Below, piece by piece: positions 1 through 10,000 of a stretch of 64,000 nucleotides of DNA. The stretch's first letter is position 1. Every line of letters starts with the position of its first letter. Source of the stretch: Aeromonas lusitana. Its GTDB lineage: Bacteria; Pseudomonadota; Gammaproteobacteria; Enterobacterales; Aeromonadaceae. The notes under the pieces were generated by a model. That model was given only the letters and a program-made list of their open reading frames with translations, ran no database searches and was not told the origin of the DNA. The translations under genes were made by a program, and so were the position numbers. Where the stretch lies: assembly GCF_002812985.1 (NCBI RefSeq), contig NZ_PGCP01000012.1, positions 1 to 64,000 of the forward strand. The letters run 5' to 3'.

Positions 1-348
1 CACTTCCTTCTGCAGGGCTTCCCGATCCTTGGCGGAGTTGGAGCCGTTGGCAGATTGCTGAGCCAAAGTACGCATGCGCTGCAGCATACCGGTCACTTCA
101 TCCATGGCCCCTTCGGCAGTTTGTGCCAGAGAGATACCGTCGTTGGCGTTGCGGTTACCCTGGTCCAGACCGTTGACCTGGGAGGTCAGACGGTTGGAGA
201 TCTGCAGACCGGCCGCATCGTCTTTGGCGCTGTTGATGCGCAGGCCGGAGGCCAGACGAGTGTAGGAAGTATCCAGGGATTTGGTGCTGTTCATCATGTT
301 ACGCTGAGCGTTGAGCGATGACACGTTGGTATTGATATACAGACTCAT
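1..348 (-). CDS. Flagellin, N-terminal 116 residues (runs off the left edge)
   Basis: The fragment encodes the conserved D0/D1 region of a bacterial flagellin, the subunit of the flagellar filament exported by the flagellar type III system. Visible blocks include [16 protein letters not shown] at the start, [16 protein letters not shown] in the middle, and [12 protein letters not shown] followed by [14 protein letters not shown]. It resembles the polar flagellins (FlaA/FlaB) of Aeromonas as I remember them. The ATG has an AGGAGA Shine-Dalgarno 6 nt upstream, and a FliA-type promoter lies about 75 bp further upstream. The variable centre and C-terminus are outside the window, so the exact paralogue cannot be decided. 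Confidence 0.93.
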   Translation of the reverse strand, partial: MSLYINTNVSSLNAQRNMMNSTKSLDTSYTRLASGLRINSAKDDAAGLQISNRLTSQVNGLDQGNRNANDGISLAQTAEGAMDEVTGMLQRMRTLAQQSANGSNSAKDREALQKEV

Positions 349-424
349 AACTATTCTCCTAAGCTATTAAATTTTATCTTTAATTCACTCAGGCTTTGTT
401 TTGTTTTGTGCCTGATATGTTTAG

Positions 425-451
425 TTAACGGCGTCGTTTTAAGATACTTTA
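425..451 (-). promoter_or_regulatory. Sigma-28 (FliA) promoter of the flagellin gene
   Basis: Read on the minus strand, the site is TAAAGTAT, an 11-nt spacer, then GCCGTTAA. This is nearly perfect against the known FliA consensus TAAAGTTT-N11-GCCGATAA. It lies upstream of the flagellin start in the right orientation, so the flagellin is expected to be a late (class 3 or 4) flagellar gene. Confidence 0.85.
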
Positions 452-753
452 ATTTGTTTTTTACAGCCTTTAAGGCTGTTATCGCCGCCTAACCTATATA
501 TCGGCCTCTATTTTCCATCCTTGAGAAAAATGTTTGAGGTATTTTGCAACAGAGGCCAAGACGGCGTCAGGTAGACGCACGAGCCGCCTCAACCCAAGTC
601 GCAGACGCTAGCTCATCGTGTCGGGCACCTCCTCTGCCCGCCATTCACCGAAAACTTGGCCTGGCTCCCACTTTTGCACGCCAGTATTGCTCGAGTGCGC
701 CCCTTGCCCCTAAAATCGCCGCCCCATCACTTATCAGACCCGAGTTGTTCCCC

Positions 754-1386
754 ATGCAGACGCTAGTTGAGCAGATTGTTTATATCAGCGACATGTTTGG
801 TACCGCGGTCTTCGCGTTCTCCGGGGTCCTGGTCGCAGGCCGGCTACGGATGGATGGCTTTGGCGTCATGGTGCTGGCGGCGGTGACCGCCATCGGCGGA
901 GGCACCATTCGCGACATGATCTTGGGTGCCACCCCGGTGTTCTGGGTGCGCGATCCCCTCTATATCTGGGTGGTCATCGCCACGGCCCTGTTTGGCATGT
1001 GGATGGTCAAGCTGCCAAGACGCATGCCCTGGTATGTGTTGCCGGTGGCGGATGCCTTCGGCCTGGCCCTGTTTACCGTGATCGGGGCACAGAAGGCATT
1101 GAACTTCGGCACATCCGGGCTAATCGCCGTGCTCATGGGCACCATGACAGGGGTTGCCGGCGGCATGATCCGGGACGTGCTGGCCCGGGAAGTGCCCATG
1201 GTGCTGCAAAAAGAGATCTACGCCACCGCCTGTATCCTCGGCGGCATCCTGTACACTCTGGCGCTGGAAGTGAACATGGACAGGGTGACCGCCATGCTGA
1301 TCTGCATGACAACCGTGTTCGGCCTGCGGGTGGCGGCCATCTACTGGCATCTGTCCCTGCCAACCTTCTCGTTGCAACGCAACTGA
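754..1386 (+). CDS. TRIC/UPF0126 (YadS-like) membrane channel family protein
   Basis: A 210-aa integral membrane protein with two internally repeated halves, the hallmark of the UPF0126/TRIC family (trimeric intracellular cation channel fold). Repeat one carries [11 protein letters not shown] (about residues 50-60) and repeat two carries [13 protein letters not shown] (about 140-152). These Gly/Arg-Asp motifs are diagnostic. About seven hydrophobic segments are visible, which fits the inner membrane. I start at the ATG at 754, where the family begins; the reading frame is open further upstream but that part is low-complexity and unlike the family. No strong Shine-Dalgarno is visible. The physiological ion in bacteria is not settled. 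Confidence 0.85.
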   Translation: MQTLVEQIVYISDMFGTAVFAFSGVLVAGRLRMDGFGVMVLAAVTAIGGGTIRDMILGATPVFWVRDPLYIWVVIATALFGMWMVKLPRRMPWYVLPVADAFGLALFTVIGAQKALNFGTSGLIAVLMGTMTGVAGGMIRDVLAREVPMVLQKEIYATACILGGILYTLALEVNMDRVTAMLICMTTVFGLRVAAIYWHLSLPTFSLQRN

Positions 1387-1487
1387 CCCCGAGGGCAATG
1401 AGCGAGATCCCACACCCGACGAGGCAAGATTGAACCAAGCCCGCTTTTCTGTTGTCATACAGTGGTCGTGTTAAGCCGGAATACCTC

Positions 1488-1880
1488 ATGCAAAAACTTG
1501 GGCTCATTACCACATTCCTCCTGATGACGGTGGCGACGGCTCATGCCGGCGCACAGGCCCTGTTCGGACGCCTGGCATCGACCCCGGTGCAGCAGTTCAA
1601 TCAGCAGATCCGTCTGGCGAGCAGCAATCAGCAGGGTTGGGTCAACGACTACCGTGAAGTGGCGCGACGTTTCGTCGGCCATGACGACGTCCCTAGCCGC
1701 ATCCATGCCCAACAGCTGGACAAGGATCTGGTGCTCTCGGTTGCCCTCGACGGCCACAAGAGCGACATGCTCTATATCCTGACCCTGTTTCGCAGCAACA
1801 ACCTGTGGCAGATGCGTCAGGCCGAGATGGGCTGGCGCTGTCAGGGTCAGGAGACCTTCACCCCTGTCCCCTGCCCATAA
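1488..1880 (+). CDS. Small exported protein of unknown function
   Basis: A 130-aa protein with a clear signal peptide (MQKLGLITTFLLMTVATAHA, cleavage expected after AHA). The mature part is about 110 residues with two Cys near the C-terminus (RCQG and PVPCP), consistent with one periplasmic disulfide. I do not recognise a domain. It sits alone between the TRIC-family gene and a bidirectional terminator. The start was chosen because the signal peptide begins here. Confidence 0.7.
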   Translation: MQKLGLITTFLLMTVATAHAGAQALFGRLASTPVQQFNQQIRLASSNQQGWVNDYREVARRFVGHDDVPSRIHAQQLDKDLVLSVALDGHKSDMLYILTLFRSNNLWQMRQAEMGWRCQGQETFTPVPCP

Positions 1881-1897
1881 GCGCACCGCTTGTGAAA

Positions 1898-1930
1898 TAA
1901 AAAAATCCGGCATCATGGCCGGATTTTTTT
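1898..1930. terminator. Bidirectional terminator between the small exported gene and thiI
   Basis: Stem AAATCCGGC / GCCGGATTT around loop ATCATG, with A-runs on the left and T-runs on the right, so it can end transcription from both converging genes. Confidence 0.9.
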
Positions 1931-1952
1931 ATGTCGTAAATGAAGCGAATGC

Positions 1953-3401
1953 TTACGGGCGATAGACCTTCACATTGTCAAAGCCCTGCTCCTTCAGATA
2001 GAGCGCCTGCAGCTTGCTCATCACGCCGCGATCGCAGTAGAGCAGGTAGGTCTGCTCCTTGGGCAGATCGCCAAAGGCGGTCGCCAGCTTGAAGAAGGGG
2101 ATGTGCAACACCTCGCGACCTTCCACCACCAGCGGTTTCTCGTCACGCTCATCGGCAGAGCGGATATCCAGGATGACTTCGCCGGCGGCCAGCTCCTGGG
2201 TCATTTCCACCTCTTGCACCTGGGCAGAAGTCTCTTCGCCGATGCGGCGGATATCGAGGTAACGCGCCTCGCTCACCACCTTGTCCAGGATGCCGAAATC
2301 GAAGTTGCCCTCTTCCGCCTCGATGCGAGACAGCTCCGCCTTCACGGTCGGCTTCTTGGAGATGACGCCGCAGTATTCGGGCATGGTCTCGGCGAACTCC
2401 AGGGTACCGATGCGACGCGCCTCGGCGATGATGTCCGGCTTGTCCCAGGTGATGAGGGGACGCAGGATCACCTTGTCGGTCACCCGGTCGATGACGTTAA
2501 GATTGGTGAGGGTCTGGCTGGAGACCTGGCCCACGCACTCGCCGGTCACCAGCGCCGGGATCTGGAAGGTCTCGGCGACCTGGCCGGCGGCGCGCATCAT
2601 CATGCGCTTGAGCACCACCCCCATCTGGCCGTTGTCGATCTTCTCCAGGATCTCGGCGACCACGGGTTCGAAGTCGATGGCGGTGAAGCGCACCTTGTGG
2701 GAGGCGCCGAACTTGTTCCACAGGTAGTAGGCCACCTGCTTGACGCCGATCTCGTGGGCAGCACCGCCCAGGTTGAAGAAGCAGTAGTGCACCCGGCAAC
2801 CGCGCTTGATGAACTGATAGGAGGCAACGCCCGAGTCAAAGCCGCCAGAGAGCAGGCTCAGCACGTCTTCCTGGGTCGCCATGGGGTAGCCACCTATGCC
2901 GTGGTGAACCGCGCTGATGATGTAGAGCTCATCGTTCTCCACCTCCAGGTTGACCTGGATATCGGGTTTCTTCAGGCGCACACCGGCGGTCTCGCAGTGC
3001 TGGTTGAGGCCACCGCCCACGTAACGCTCCAGCTCGAGGGAGCTGAAGTCGTGCTTGCCGACCCGGCGCGCACGCACGCAGAAGGTCTTGCCTTTCAGGC
3101 GATCCCCCCAGACGGCGCGGGTCTGCTCGAAGATGTCGTGCAGATCGGTGAAGTTGCTCAGCTTCACCTCGAGGAAATACTGGATGCCCGGAATGCAGGC
3201 CAGGGTCTCCAGGTACTGGGCATGGTATTGATCATTGCGGGAGCTCACCACCAGCTTGTCCCAATCCATCCGCACGCGGGCATCTTCGTCAAAGCGGCGC
3301 AACACGTTACGGATGTTGCCCTGCAGCATCTTGGTGAAGCGCTGGCGCACTGACTTGCTCTTGATGGTGATTTCCGGGAACAGCTTGATAATGAACTTCA
3401 T
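1953..3401 (-). CDS. thiI: tRNA 4-thiouridine synthetase / thiamine sulfur carrier ThiI
   Basis: The 482-aa length equals that of the E. coli protein. ThiI adenylates U8 of tRNA and transfers persulfide sulfur from IscS to make 4-thiouridine; it also supplies sulfur for the thiazole of thiamine. Visible parts are an N-terminal ferredoxin-like/THUMP region ([15 protein letters not shown] onward), the PP-loop LSGGFDSG near residue 187, MPEYCGVIS (the Cys344 equivalent) and a C-terminal rhodanese domain with [10 protein letters not shown] (the catalytic Cys456 equivalent). All key residues are present. It is a single gene closed by the terminator at 1898-1930. Confidence 0.98.
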   Translation of the reverse strand: MKFIIKLFPEITIKSKSVRQRFTKMLQGNIRNVLRRFDEDARVRMDWDKLVVSSRNDQYHAQYLETLACIPGIQYFLEVKLSNFTDLHDIFEQTRAVWGDRLKGKTFCVRARRVGKHDFSSLELERYVGGGLNQHCETAGVRLKKPDIQVNLEVENDELYIISAVHHGIGGYPMATQEDVLSLLSGGFDSGVASYQFIKRGCRVHYCFFNLGGAAHEIGVKQVAYYLWNKFGASHKVRFTAIDFEPVVAEILEKIDNGQMGVVLKRMMMRAAGQVAETFQIPALVTGECVGQVSSQTLTNLNVIDRVTDKVILRPLITWDKPDIIAEARRIGTLEFAETMPEYCGVISKKPTVKAELSRIEAEEGNFDFGILDKVVSEARYLDIRRIGEETSAQVQEVEMTQELAAGEVILDIRSADERDEKPLVVEGREVLHIPFFKLATAFGDLPKEQTYLLYCDRGVMSKLQALYLKEQGFDNVKVYRP

Positions 3402-3566
3402 GATGATGACTCGGGTGGCCTTGATTTAAGGGCGCGAATTATATCAGAAGTTTAGGGCCAGCGCCTACTGACTGAGCACAGCCCACCCTTTCCCCGCATT
3501 TTCCCACGCAATGTTTGCGGCCACGCGGCAATCTTGCGTATATTCCCGAGCCTGCGCCTTGGCAAC

Positions 3567-4535
3567 ATGACTGTGATGAAGACCTATATCTATTACCCCG
3601 GCATGGAAGTGCGGGATGAGCTCTGGCTCAAGTTTGCCCTCATCTATCTGGAGCGACTCTCCTTCGTCTTCACCGTGAGTGAGAAGAGCGGCCTGACCGC
3701 CCTGCTGGAGACCCTGCGCCAGCAGACCGATCTGCTGGCCGAGCGGCCGGATGCCGATTTTTTTGCCGCCATCAGCCCCCAGATCGAGAGTCAGATCACC
3801 GGCCTCATCGCCCCGGACTTCGTGCGCCACAAGGTGTTTGGCAACAAGGAGCTGATCACCCGCTGGCGCTCAAGCGCGAACCACGACTGCTTCTGCCCGG
3901 CCCAATCGGGTCTGGAGCAGCTGCACGGTTTTTGCCTGAGCCACGGCTTCGCCACGCAGGACGAGGGGGGGATACGGATGGCAAGGCGCTTCGCGAACCT
4001 GCTCTCCATGCGCCTCGCCCGTGAGTGGGCGCTCGCCAATGACGGCGCCCTCATCACGGATCACGACTACCTGGACCGATTGCTGCACCTGCTCGAATCC
4101 CGCTACCACAACCGGGGCGGGCAGGATTGCTTCCACCTCGAGATCCCGTTGCGAGTACCCACTCACCTGGCCGAGATCCCGTTTGCCGAACTCATTGCCC
4201 TGCGTGGCCGCAGCGGCTTTCGCCAGCAGCTGGCGGCGTTTCATCAGGCCCTCGATGCCCTGCTCGCCATGCTCGGCAGCGGCTATGCCGAGCCCGAGGT
4301 GCTGACCCGCTTCGAGCAGGCCCAGCAGGGGCTCAATCTGCTGCTGGGCGCCGACACCCAGAGTCTGCCGCTCACCACGCTCGTCAGCACTGGCTTGCCG
4401 GCCATGGCGATGATCCACCGCCTCAGGGCGAGCCATCCGGACAGCGAGCTCATCTTCCACTCCATCAAGAAGAGTCACTTCCACCAGCGCAAGAGTCAGC
4501 ACTTCTTCACCCGGCTGGGTCAGGTCAAACCCTGA
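3567..4535 (+). CDS. Uncharacterised 322-aa cytosolic protein
   Basis: No signal peptide or membrane segment. It opens MTVMKTYIYYPGMEVRDELW followed by LKFALIYLERL, an N-terminus reminiscent of the DUF6236-type hypothetical proteins (YYP...WLKFALLY); that resemblance is from memory and weak. The body is helical and Leu-rich, with a short C/H patch (NHDCFCPAQSGLEQLHGFCLSHGF, about residues 109-132). Codon use looks like its neighbours. Starts at 3567 or 3576 are equally plausible because neither has a good Shine-Dalgarno. It is a single gene divergent from thiI and followed by a terminator. Function unknown. Confidence 0.7.
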   Translation: MTVMKTYIYYPGMEVRDELWLKFALIYLERLSFVFTVSEKSGLTALLETLRQQTDLLAERPDADFFAAISPQIESQITGLIAPDFVRHKVFGNKELITRWRSSANHDCFCPAQSGLEQLHGFCLSHGFATQDEGGIRMARRFANLLSMRLAREWALANDGALITDHDYLDRLLHLLESRYHNRGGQDCFHLEIPLRVPTHLAEIPFAELIALRGRSGFRQQLAAFHQALDALLAMLGSGYAEPEVLTRFEQAQQGLNLLLGADTQSLPLTTLVSTGLPAMAMIHRLRASHPDSELIFHSIKKSHFHQRKSQHFFTRLGQVKP

Positions 4536-4626
4536 GCCGTTGTCGACACGGCTCTTGCGTCCTCCATCGGCGTCTGAGATGGATGTGCGTCAATATTTTG
4601 TCGCGCATTTTTTGACTCAAAGAGAG

Positions 4627-4651
4627 ACCCCTTCTGCTCAGGAGGGGTTTT
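4627..4651 (+). terminator. Terminator after the 322-aa gene, overlapping the pbpC stop
   Basis: ACCCCTTC / GGAGGGGT stem (one G-U pair) with loop TGCTCA, followed by TTTT on the plus strand. It overlaps the 3' end of pbpC on the other strand. Confidence 0.65.
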
Positions 4652-7004
4652 CCAGTCGAAACTCGATGCGATCGCTGTTTCCCGCCTCATCAACCACTAC
4701 CAGCTGATAGCGTCCCGCCGCGCTCAGCACCTGGTCGCCATCCCAGCGCAGCCGCTCGCCGTTCAAAAACCAGTGCGCCTTACCTATGCCACCGAGTACC
4801 TTGGGCTGCAATCGATAGCGCTGACTGCGGATAAGGTTGCCCTCCCCCAGGGCGACGATGCGGATGGGGGCCTGCTGATCGGCGCCGTGCGCCTCGCCCG
4901 CGCAGTGGCTGGCGAGCAAGCGCTGACGTCGCTCGTCAAGTCGTCGCCAGGGTTCAAGCGAGAGTGGCCAGAGCGCCCGCCAGGCAAAGCCCTCAGCATC
5001 GCTGCAGCGGGCAAGGGTCGGTTTGCCCTCCCCGGTCTGGGCCACCTTGCGCAGCGGCGAAGGCCAGTCCATGGGATCCGGCAAGGTGGGGGGATCTCGC
5101 TCATCCAGCAGCCAGGCGCTCTGATGTTGCAGACAGGTCCCGGCCTGAGTGATGCTCTCACGCCGCCCCAGCGGCCAGCAGATCTCGGCCTCGCTCACGG
5201 TATTGGGCTGCGCCGGCAAGGGACTGGTATCGCCGAGACGGGAGTAGACCGAGAGCAGCAGGGGAATGGCCGCACTCTGGCCGTAGAAACCCGGCAAGGG
5301 GGTGCCGTCCGGACGCCCGAGCCAGACGCCAATGGTCCAGCACCCGGAGACCCCGAGCGCCCAGCTGTCGCGATAGCCGTAGCTGGTGCCGGTCTTCCAG
5401 GCCAATCGGTTCACTCGCCCGGTCGCCTCGCTGGCGAAGGGCTGATCGGCGCGCCCCTGGGTGCTTAATATGTGCCAGACGATCCAGGCCGCCCCCGGAC
5501 TCAGCAAGGGGCGCGACACCGCCTGCTGCCCTGCGAGCCAGACCGGCATCGCCACCTGCCCCTGGCGCGCGAGGGCGCTGTAGAGTGCCACCAGCTGCTC
5601 CAGCCGAATGCCCGCCGCCCCCAGCGCAATGGCCGGGTTGGGTTTATCGGACAGGGCCAGCCGCACTCCCGCATTGTCCAACCGGTTGACCAGGGTATCC
5701 GGCCCCAGTGCCTCCAGCACCTGCACCGCTGGCACGTTGAGGGACTGCTGCAACGCCTGGGTCAGGGTCACGGGCCCCTGGAAGGCGCCGGTGAAGTTCG
5801 CGGGGCGATAGTCAGAGCCGAGGCGCGGCGCATCGGAGAGCAGGGAGGCCGAATGCACCAGCCCCGCGTCCAGCGCCAGGCCATAGATGAAGGGCTTGAG
5901 GGTGGAGCCAGGTGAGCGAATGGCCTGCACCATGTCGAGGTAGCCGTGGCGCCTCAGGTTGCCATACTCGGCGCTGCCCACGTAGGCCCGCACCGCCATG
6001 GTCTGGTTGTCCACCAGCAAGAGGGCCGCCGAGGTCTGCTCCGGGAAGCGGCGGATATAGCTCTCGACCCTGTCCTCCATCCAGCGCTGCAGATTGCCGT
6101 CAATGGTGGTATGCACCAGGGCGCCCGGCTGGCTGTTGGCGGCGAGGCGGGCAAACAGCGGCGCCTCCATGGGGGTGAAATGACCGCGGGCCAGCACGGG
6201 CTCGATCCGTCCCTGCTCCCAGACAGACTCGGACCAGGTGCCCTGCCTGACCAACCGCTGCATCACCTTGTCCCGGGCGGCGCGGGTCCGCTCCGGGTGC
6301 CGGTCCGGCCGATAACGGCTGGGGGCCTGGGGCAGCACAGCTAGCAGGGCCGCCTCCGCGTGGGTGAGCTTGGCCGCACTTTTGCCGAGATAGGCAAAGC
6401 TCGCGGCCTGCACCCCTTCCAGGTTGCCGCCAAAGGGGGCCCGATTGAGGTAGACGGTGAGCAGGGTACGTTTGTCGTAGTGCCATTCCAGCTGTAGTGC
6501 TCGCGCCATCTGGCGCAGCTTGCCGGGAATGGATCTCTGGTAGGGTTCAATGAGCCGCGCCACCTGCATGGTGAGGGTAGAGCCGCCGGAGACGGCCCGC
6601 CCATAGCGCAGCCACTGCCAGACACCCCTCGCCATGGCGTAGGGATTGACCCCGGGGTGTTGCCAGAAGTGGCGATCCTCATAGCCGAGCAGCGCCTCTA
6701 TGTAACGCGGGGAGACCTGCGCCAGGGTGACCGGATAGCGCCAGACCCCGCTGGTATCGGCGAAGGCCCGCAGCGGCTTGCCCTGGCTGTCGAGCACCAC
6801 CCGCGCATAGGCGGGATCCAGCGGCGGCGGCGGGAAGACCCTGTCCAGCGCCACCAGCAGCAGGAACAAGGCTCCCACCCCGGCAACCCAAAGGCGCAAC
6901 CAGAACGGCAGGCGGCGCAGCCCCCGAAGCAGGGCAAGCCAGTACTTATGCAGCCACTGGCGTGCCTTGTGCCCACAACCGGCTGGACGCACCTCCTCTT
7001 GCAT
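4638..7004 (-). CDS. pbpC: Penicillin-binding protein 1C
   Basis: A 788-aa class A PBP anchored by one N-terminal membrane segment (about residues 33-52). Glycosyltransferase motifs are EDRHFWQHPG (109-118) and GGSTLTMQVAR (140-150). The transpeptidase motifs are STLK (Ser367 nucleophile), SLN (421-423) and KTG (537-539). A C-terminal extension of about 150 residues fits the PBP1C C-terminal domain. It lies 7 nt downstream of the alpha-2-macroglobulin gene, the same pairing as E. coli yfhM-pbpC, where the trap protein is thought to guard against proteases when the wall is breached and PBP1C to repair it. All catalytic residues are intact. Confidence 0.97.
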   Translation of the reverse strand: MQEEVRPAGCGHKARQWLHKYWLALLRGLRRLPFWLRLWVAGVGALFLLLVALDRVFPPPPLDPAYARVVLDSQGKPLRAFADTSGVWRYPVTLAQVSPRYIEALLGYEDRHFWQHPGVNPYAMARGVWQWLRYGRAVSGGSTLTMQVARLIEPYQRSIPGKLRQMARALQLEWHYDKRTLLTVYLNRAPFGGNLEGVQAASFAYLGKSAAKLTHAEAALLAVLPQAPSRYRPDRHPERTRAARDKVMQRLVRQGTWSESVWEQGRIEPVLARGHFTPMEAPLFARLAANSQPGALVHTTIDGNLQRWMEDRVESYIRRFPEQTSAALLLVDNQTMAVRAYVGSAEYGNLRRHGYLDMVQAIRSPGSTLKPFIYGLALDAGLVHSASLLSDAPRLGSDYRPANFTGAFQGPVTLTQALQQSLNVPAVQVLEALGPDTLVNRLDNAGVRLALSDKPNPAIALGAAGIRLEQLVALYSALARQGQVAMPVWLAGQQAVSRPLLSPGAAWIVWHILSTQGRADQPFASEATGRVNRLAWKTGTSYGYRDSWALGVSGCWTIGVWLGRPDGTPLPGFYGQSAAIPLLLSVYSRLGDTSPLPAQPNTVSEAEICWPLGRRESITQAGTCLQHQSAWLLDERDPPTLPDPMDWPSPLRKVAQTGEGKPTLARCSDAEGFAWRALWPLSLEPWRRLDERRQRLLASHCAGEAHGADQQAPIRIVALGEGNLIRSQRYRLQPKVLGGIGKAHWFLNGERLRWDGDQVLSAAGRYQLVVVDEAGNSDRIEFRLENPS

Positions 7005-7011
7005 GGGGGCC

Positions 7012-10000
7012 TTACTCAGAGATGGTCACCTCGTGGATGTCCTGCCCCACCGCCCGAAGTTCGGGGCGATACATGTCCTCCACCTGAGTCGGCGGCACCT
7101 GGTAGTGGCCAGGAGTCACCGCCCGCATCAGGTAAACCAGCTGCTGATTGCCCCCCTCGCTCAAGTCCAGGGCGGCCGTATAGCGGTCATCCCTGAATTC
7201 CTGATGCTTGAGGTAGTCGTTCCAGTCGCTCTGCCAGGCGGGCTTGCCTTCGATCTTCAACTCCTCGAGCTTGATGCTGTTGCCAAGGGCCGGGTTTTCC
7301 AGCTCGAAGCCCGCCGGCAACATCTCCACCAGCAGGGCATCGGGCACCGCCTGCTCGCTCGATACGTTGAGCCGCACCACCACCAGATCGCCGACCCGCA
7401 CCTTGGCGGGATCGAACTGCTTGCCATCGCTATTGAACCAGCTGCGGGTCACACTCATCCCCTGACTGAGACGCGCGGGCGCCTGCTCCGGGTAGCCGAT
7501 GAGGGTGCGCTGCACATAGAGGGAGCCCTTGCCGTCATTGCTTACCCCCGTGACATCCAACGCCTCGGGAGCACCGAACTGCTGACTTGTCTGGCCGGCG
7601 AGGGGCTTCTCGCCACTCGCGCTCGCTACCCTGGCCTGCCAGTCGACGGCGGGGTCGACCTGGGCCAGGCGCAGCAGGGCGAGCCGCTCCTGAGTGCTGA
7701 GCCACTGACGGTGGGCCAGGGTATCGGCCAGCTTGGCACTCAAGGCAGGCCAGCTCCCTTCGGCCAGCTTGTGCTGACGTAGCAGGGCGAGCTCGAGGAC
7801 CCCGTCCCGCAGGGGGGAGCCATAATCCGCGAGGTAATCATCCCCCCGCTCGGTGGCCAGCGCCCGGGTCAGGGCTGCAGCGCCCCCTTGCTCATCTCCC
7901 ATGGCCGACAGGGCGAGGGAGAGGTGCAGCAGGGGCAGGCCAGAGCGGGCATGATCCGCCTGCTGCTCCCAGATGAGCCTCAGGGTGGAGAGCGGCGCCT
8001 TGCCCACCCGTGCCAGCACATAGGCGCTGTAGGCCTGATAGGCCAGCCGGCTGTGCTCGGGGGCACTGCTCCAGCGCTCGCCATATTGACTGTCGGTGAG
8101 GTAGTTCTGCAGCCGCATGAGGGCCAGGCTCAGCATGGCCTCCGGTACCGCCTCCCCGGCCTCCTTGCGGGTCAGCAGGTAGTCGGCGGCGTAGGCGGTG
8201 AGCCACTGCTCCTCGTCCGAGCGCCCATCCCAGAGACCGAAGCCACCGCTCGGCAGTTGTAGCCGTTGCAGTCGCTGCATCAGGGTCCGCTGTACTTCCG
8301 CCTCGCTCGGCGTCTTGTCCTGTTTCGGCAGAGACCGGGACCAGGCCTCCCGCTCGGCAGGCGTAGTGAGCTCATAGGGCCAGGCGCGGGACAGGGTCTG
8401 CTCCAGGCAGGCGTAGGGGTAATCAGCCAGGGCCTGCCACTGGGCCGCCGGATCCCAGGGCGGGGTGCCGGAGAGGCTCAGCAACCCCTGCAAATTGGCG
8501 GGGGCCAGCCCTGCCAGCTCGTCCGGGGCGAAACTCATCTGCTGACCGGGGGCCAGCATCTGATAGCGTTGACGAGTCTGGGCCGGCCAGGGAGATCGCA
8601 GGGGCAGCGACCAGTCGCGGCTCATCACGAAGTCCTTGCCGCTGGCGGCCAGTTGCAGACGCGCCACCCCGCTCGCCCCTGTCACGGTGAACGGCAGGGT
8701 GAGCCAGCGCTCCTCGCCATTTTTAAGCGCCAGAGTGGAAGGCAGTTCAGTGCCCGCCTGCAGGCCGCCACTCAGGGTCCAGGTCAGGGCGAGCGACTGA
8801 TCCTCGCCGCTCATGTTGCGCAGTTGCACCAGGGCGCGGGTCGCGTCCCCGCGAGCGCCGAAGCGCGGCCAGCCTATCTCGGCCACCAGGGGGGAAACCA
8901 CCTTGACGGCGCGCTCGGCCTGGCCGACCTGCTGCTCGTTCCAAGCCAGGGCCATCAGCGCCAGCTCGCCGTTGAAGTTCGGCAAATCCAGCGGAATGAC
9001 CGCCTTGCCGCTCTCATCGAAGTTCACCTCTCCACTCCAGAGCGCCGCCACCTCGACCCGGCTCTCCAGGGCGCCGCCCTTCTTTAAGGAAGGCGCATCG
9101 CCGCCATAGTTCAGGCGCGCCAGCTTGCCATCCTGAGGGGGGATCACCTGACCGTAGTTATCGAACAGGTCCTGGGCGAAGCGCTTGCGACCGAAGAAGA
9201 TCTCGAAGGGATCCAGAGGCTGATAGTCGCTGATGTTGAGCACCCCCCTGTCCACCGCCGCCAGCACCACCCGACCTCGGCTGTTGGGGGTGGAGCTGGC
9301 CGTCACCTCGAGGCGAGTCAGGGGCACCGCCTTGTCCGGCGCACTCAAGGTCAGCGGCAAACGGCGAGCCTCCCGATCTAGGGTCAGCGGCACCAGGCCC
9401 ACGGCACGCAGGCTCTGCACCTGTTTGGCGCTGCCCGCCGCTGCGGATTCAGCATCGGGCGCCGCTATCTGGGCCGAGATATGCAGGTCATGACGTAGCC
9501 ACTCCGGACTGATGGGGATCTCGAACTCCCCACGCCCCGTTTTCAAGTCACCACCTTCGGCTTGCAATTCGATGCGCTGCCACCAGCGCAGGCCATCGCC
9601 ATCTTCCACCATCAGCAGTCCCTTGCCTGCGCGCGGGGCGACCAGGGTCACCTTGGCCTTGTCTCCGGCCTGATAGGCGCGCTTGTCGAGGCTGATGGCG
9701 ACCTTGTCCGGGCGAGCCTGCTCGCCACCGCCGCCCCAGGCATAGCTGCCGATCTCCACTCTCAGGCTGGATTGATGACCCTGGCTGTTCTCCACTTCGA
9801 GCCGATACCAGCCGGCGGCGAGGGGCAAACTGAGCGCGGTCGGCCCCTTGCCGTCCAGTTGCAGGGTCTGCTCCTGCTCCAGGTAGGGCTGGGGATTGAA
9901 TTCGTACTTCCAGCCCTCGCCACCCGCGTAATGCCAGTAGTAGTCCCGGTATTCGTTGATGAGGCGTACCTTCACCTCCCCCGCGACCGGTTGGCCACGC

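Noticed and set aside
463-479. ACAGCCT-TTA-AGGCTGT inverted repeat upstream of the flagellin gene as a terminator
   Set aside because: There is no T-run after it on either strand, so it is only a small inverted repeat.
2103-3353. 416-aa open frame antisense to thiI
   Set aside because: It is a shadow of a high-G+C gene whose sense product is a full-length ThiI; its peptide is His/Leu-rich noise.
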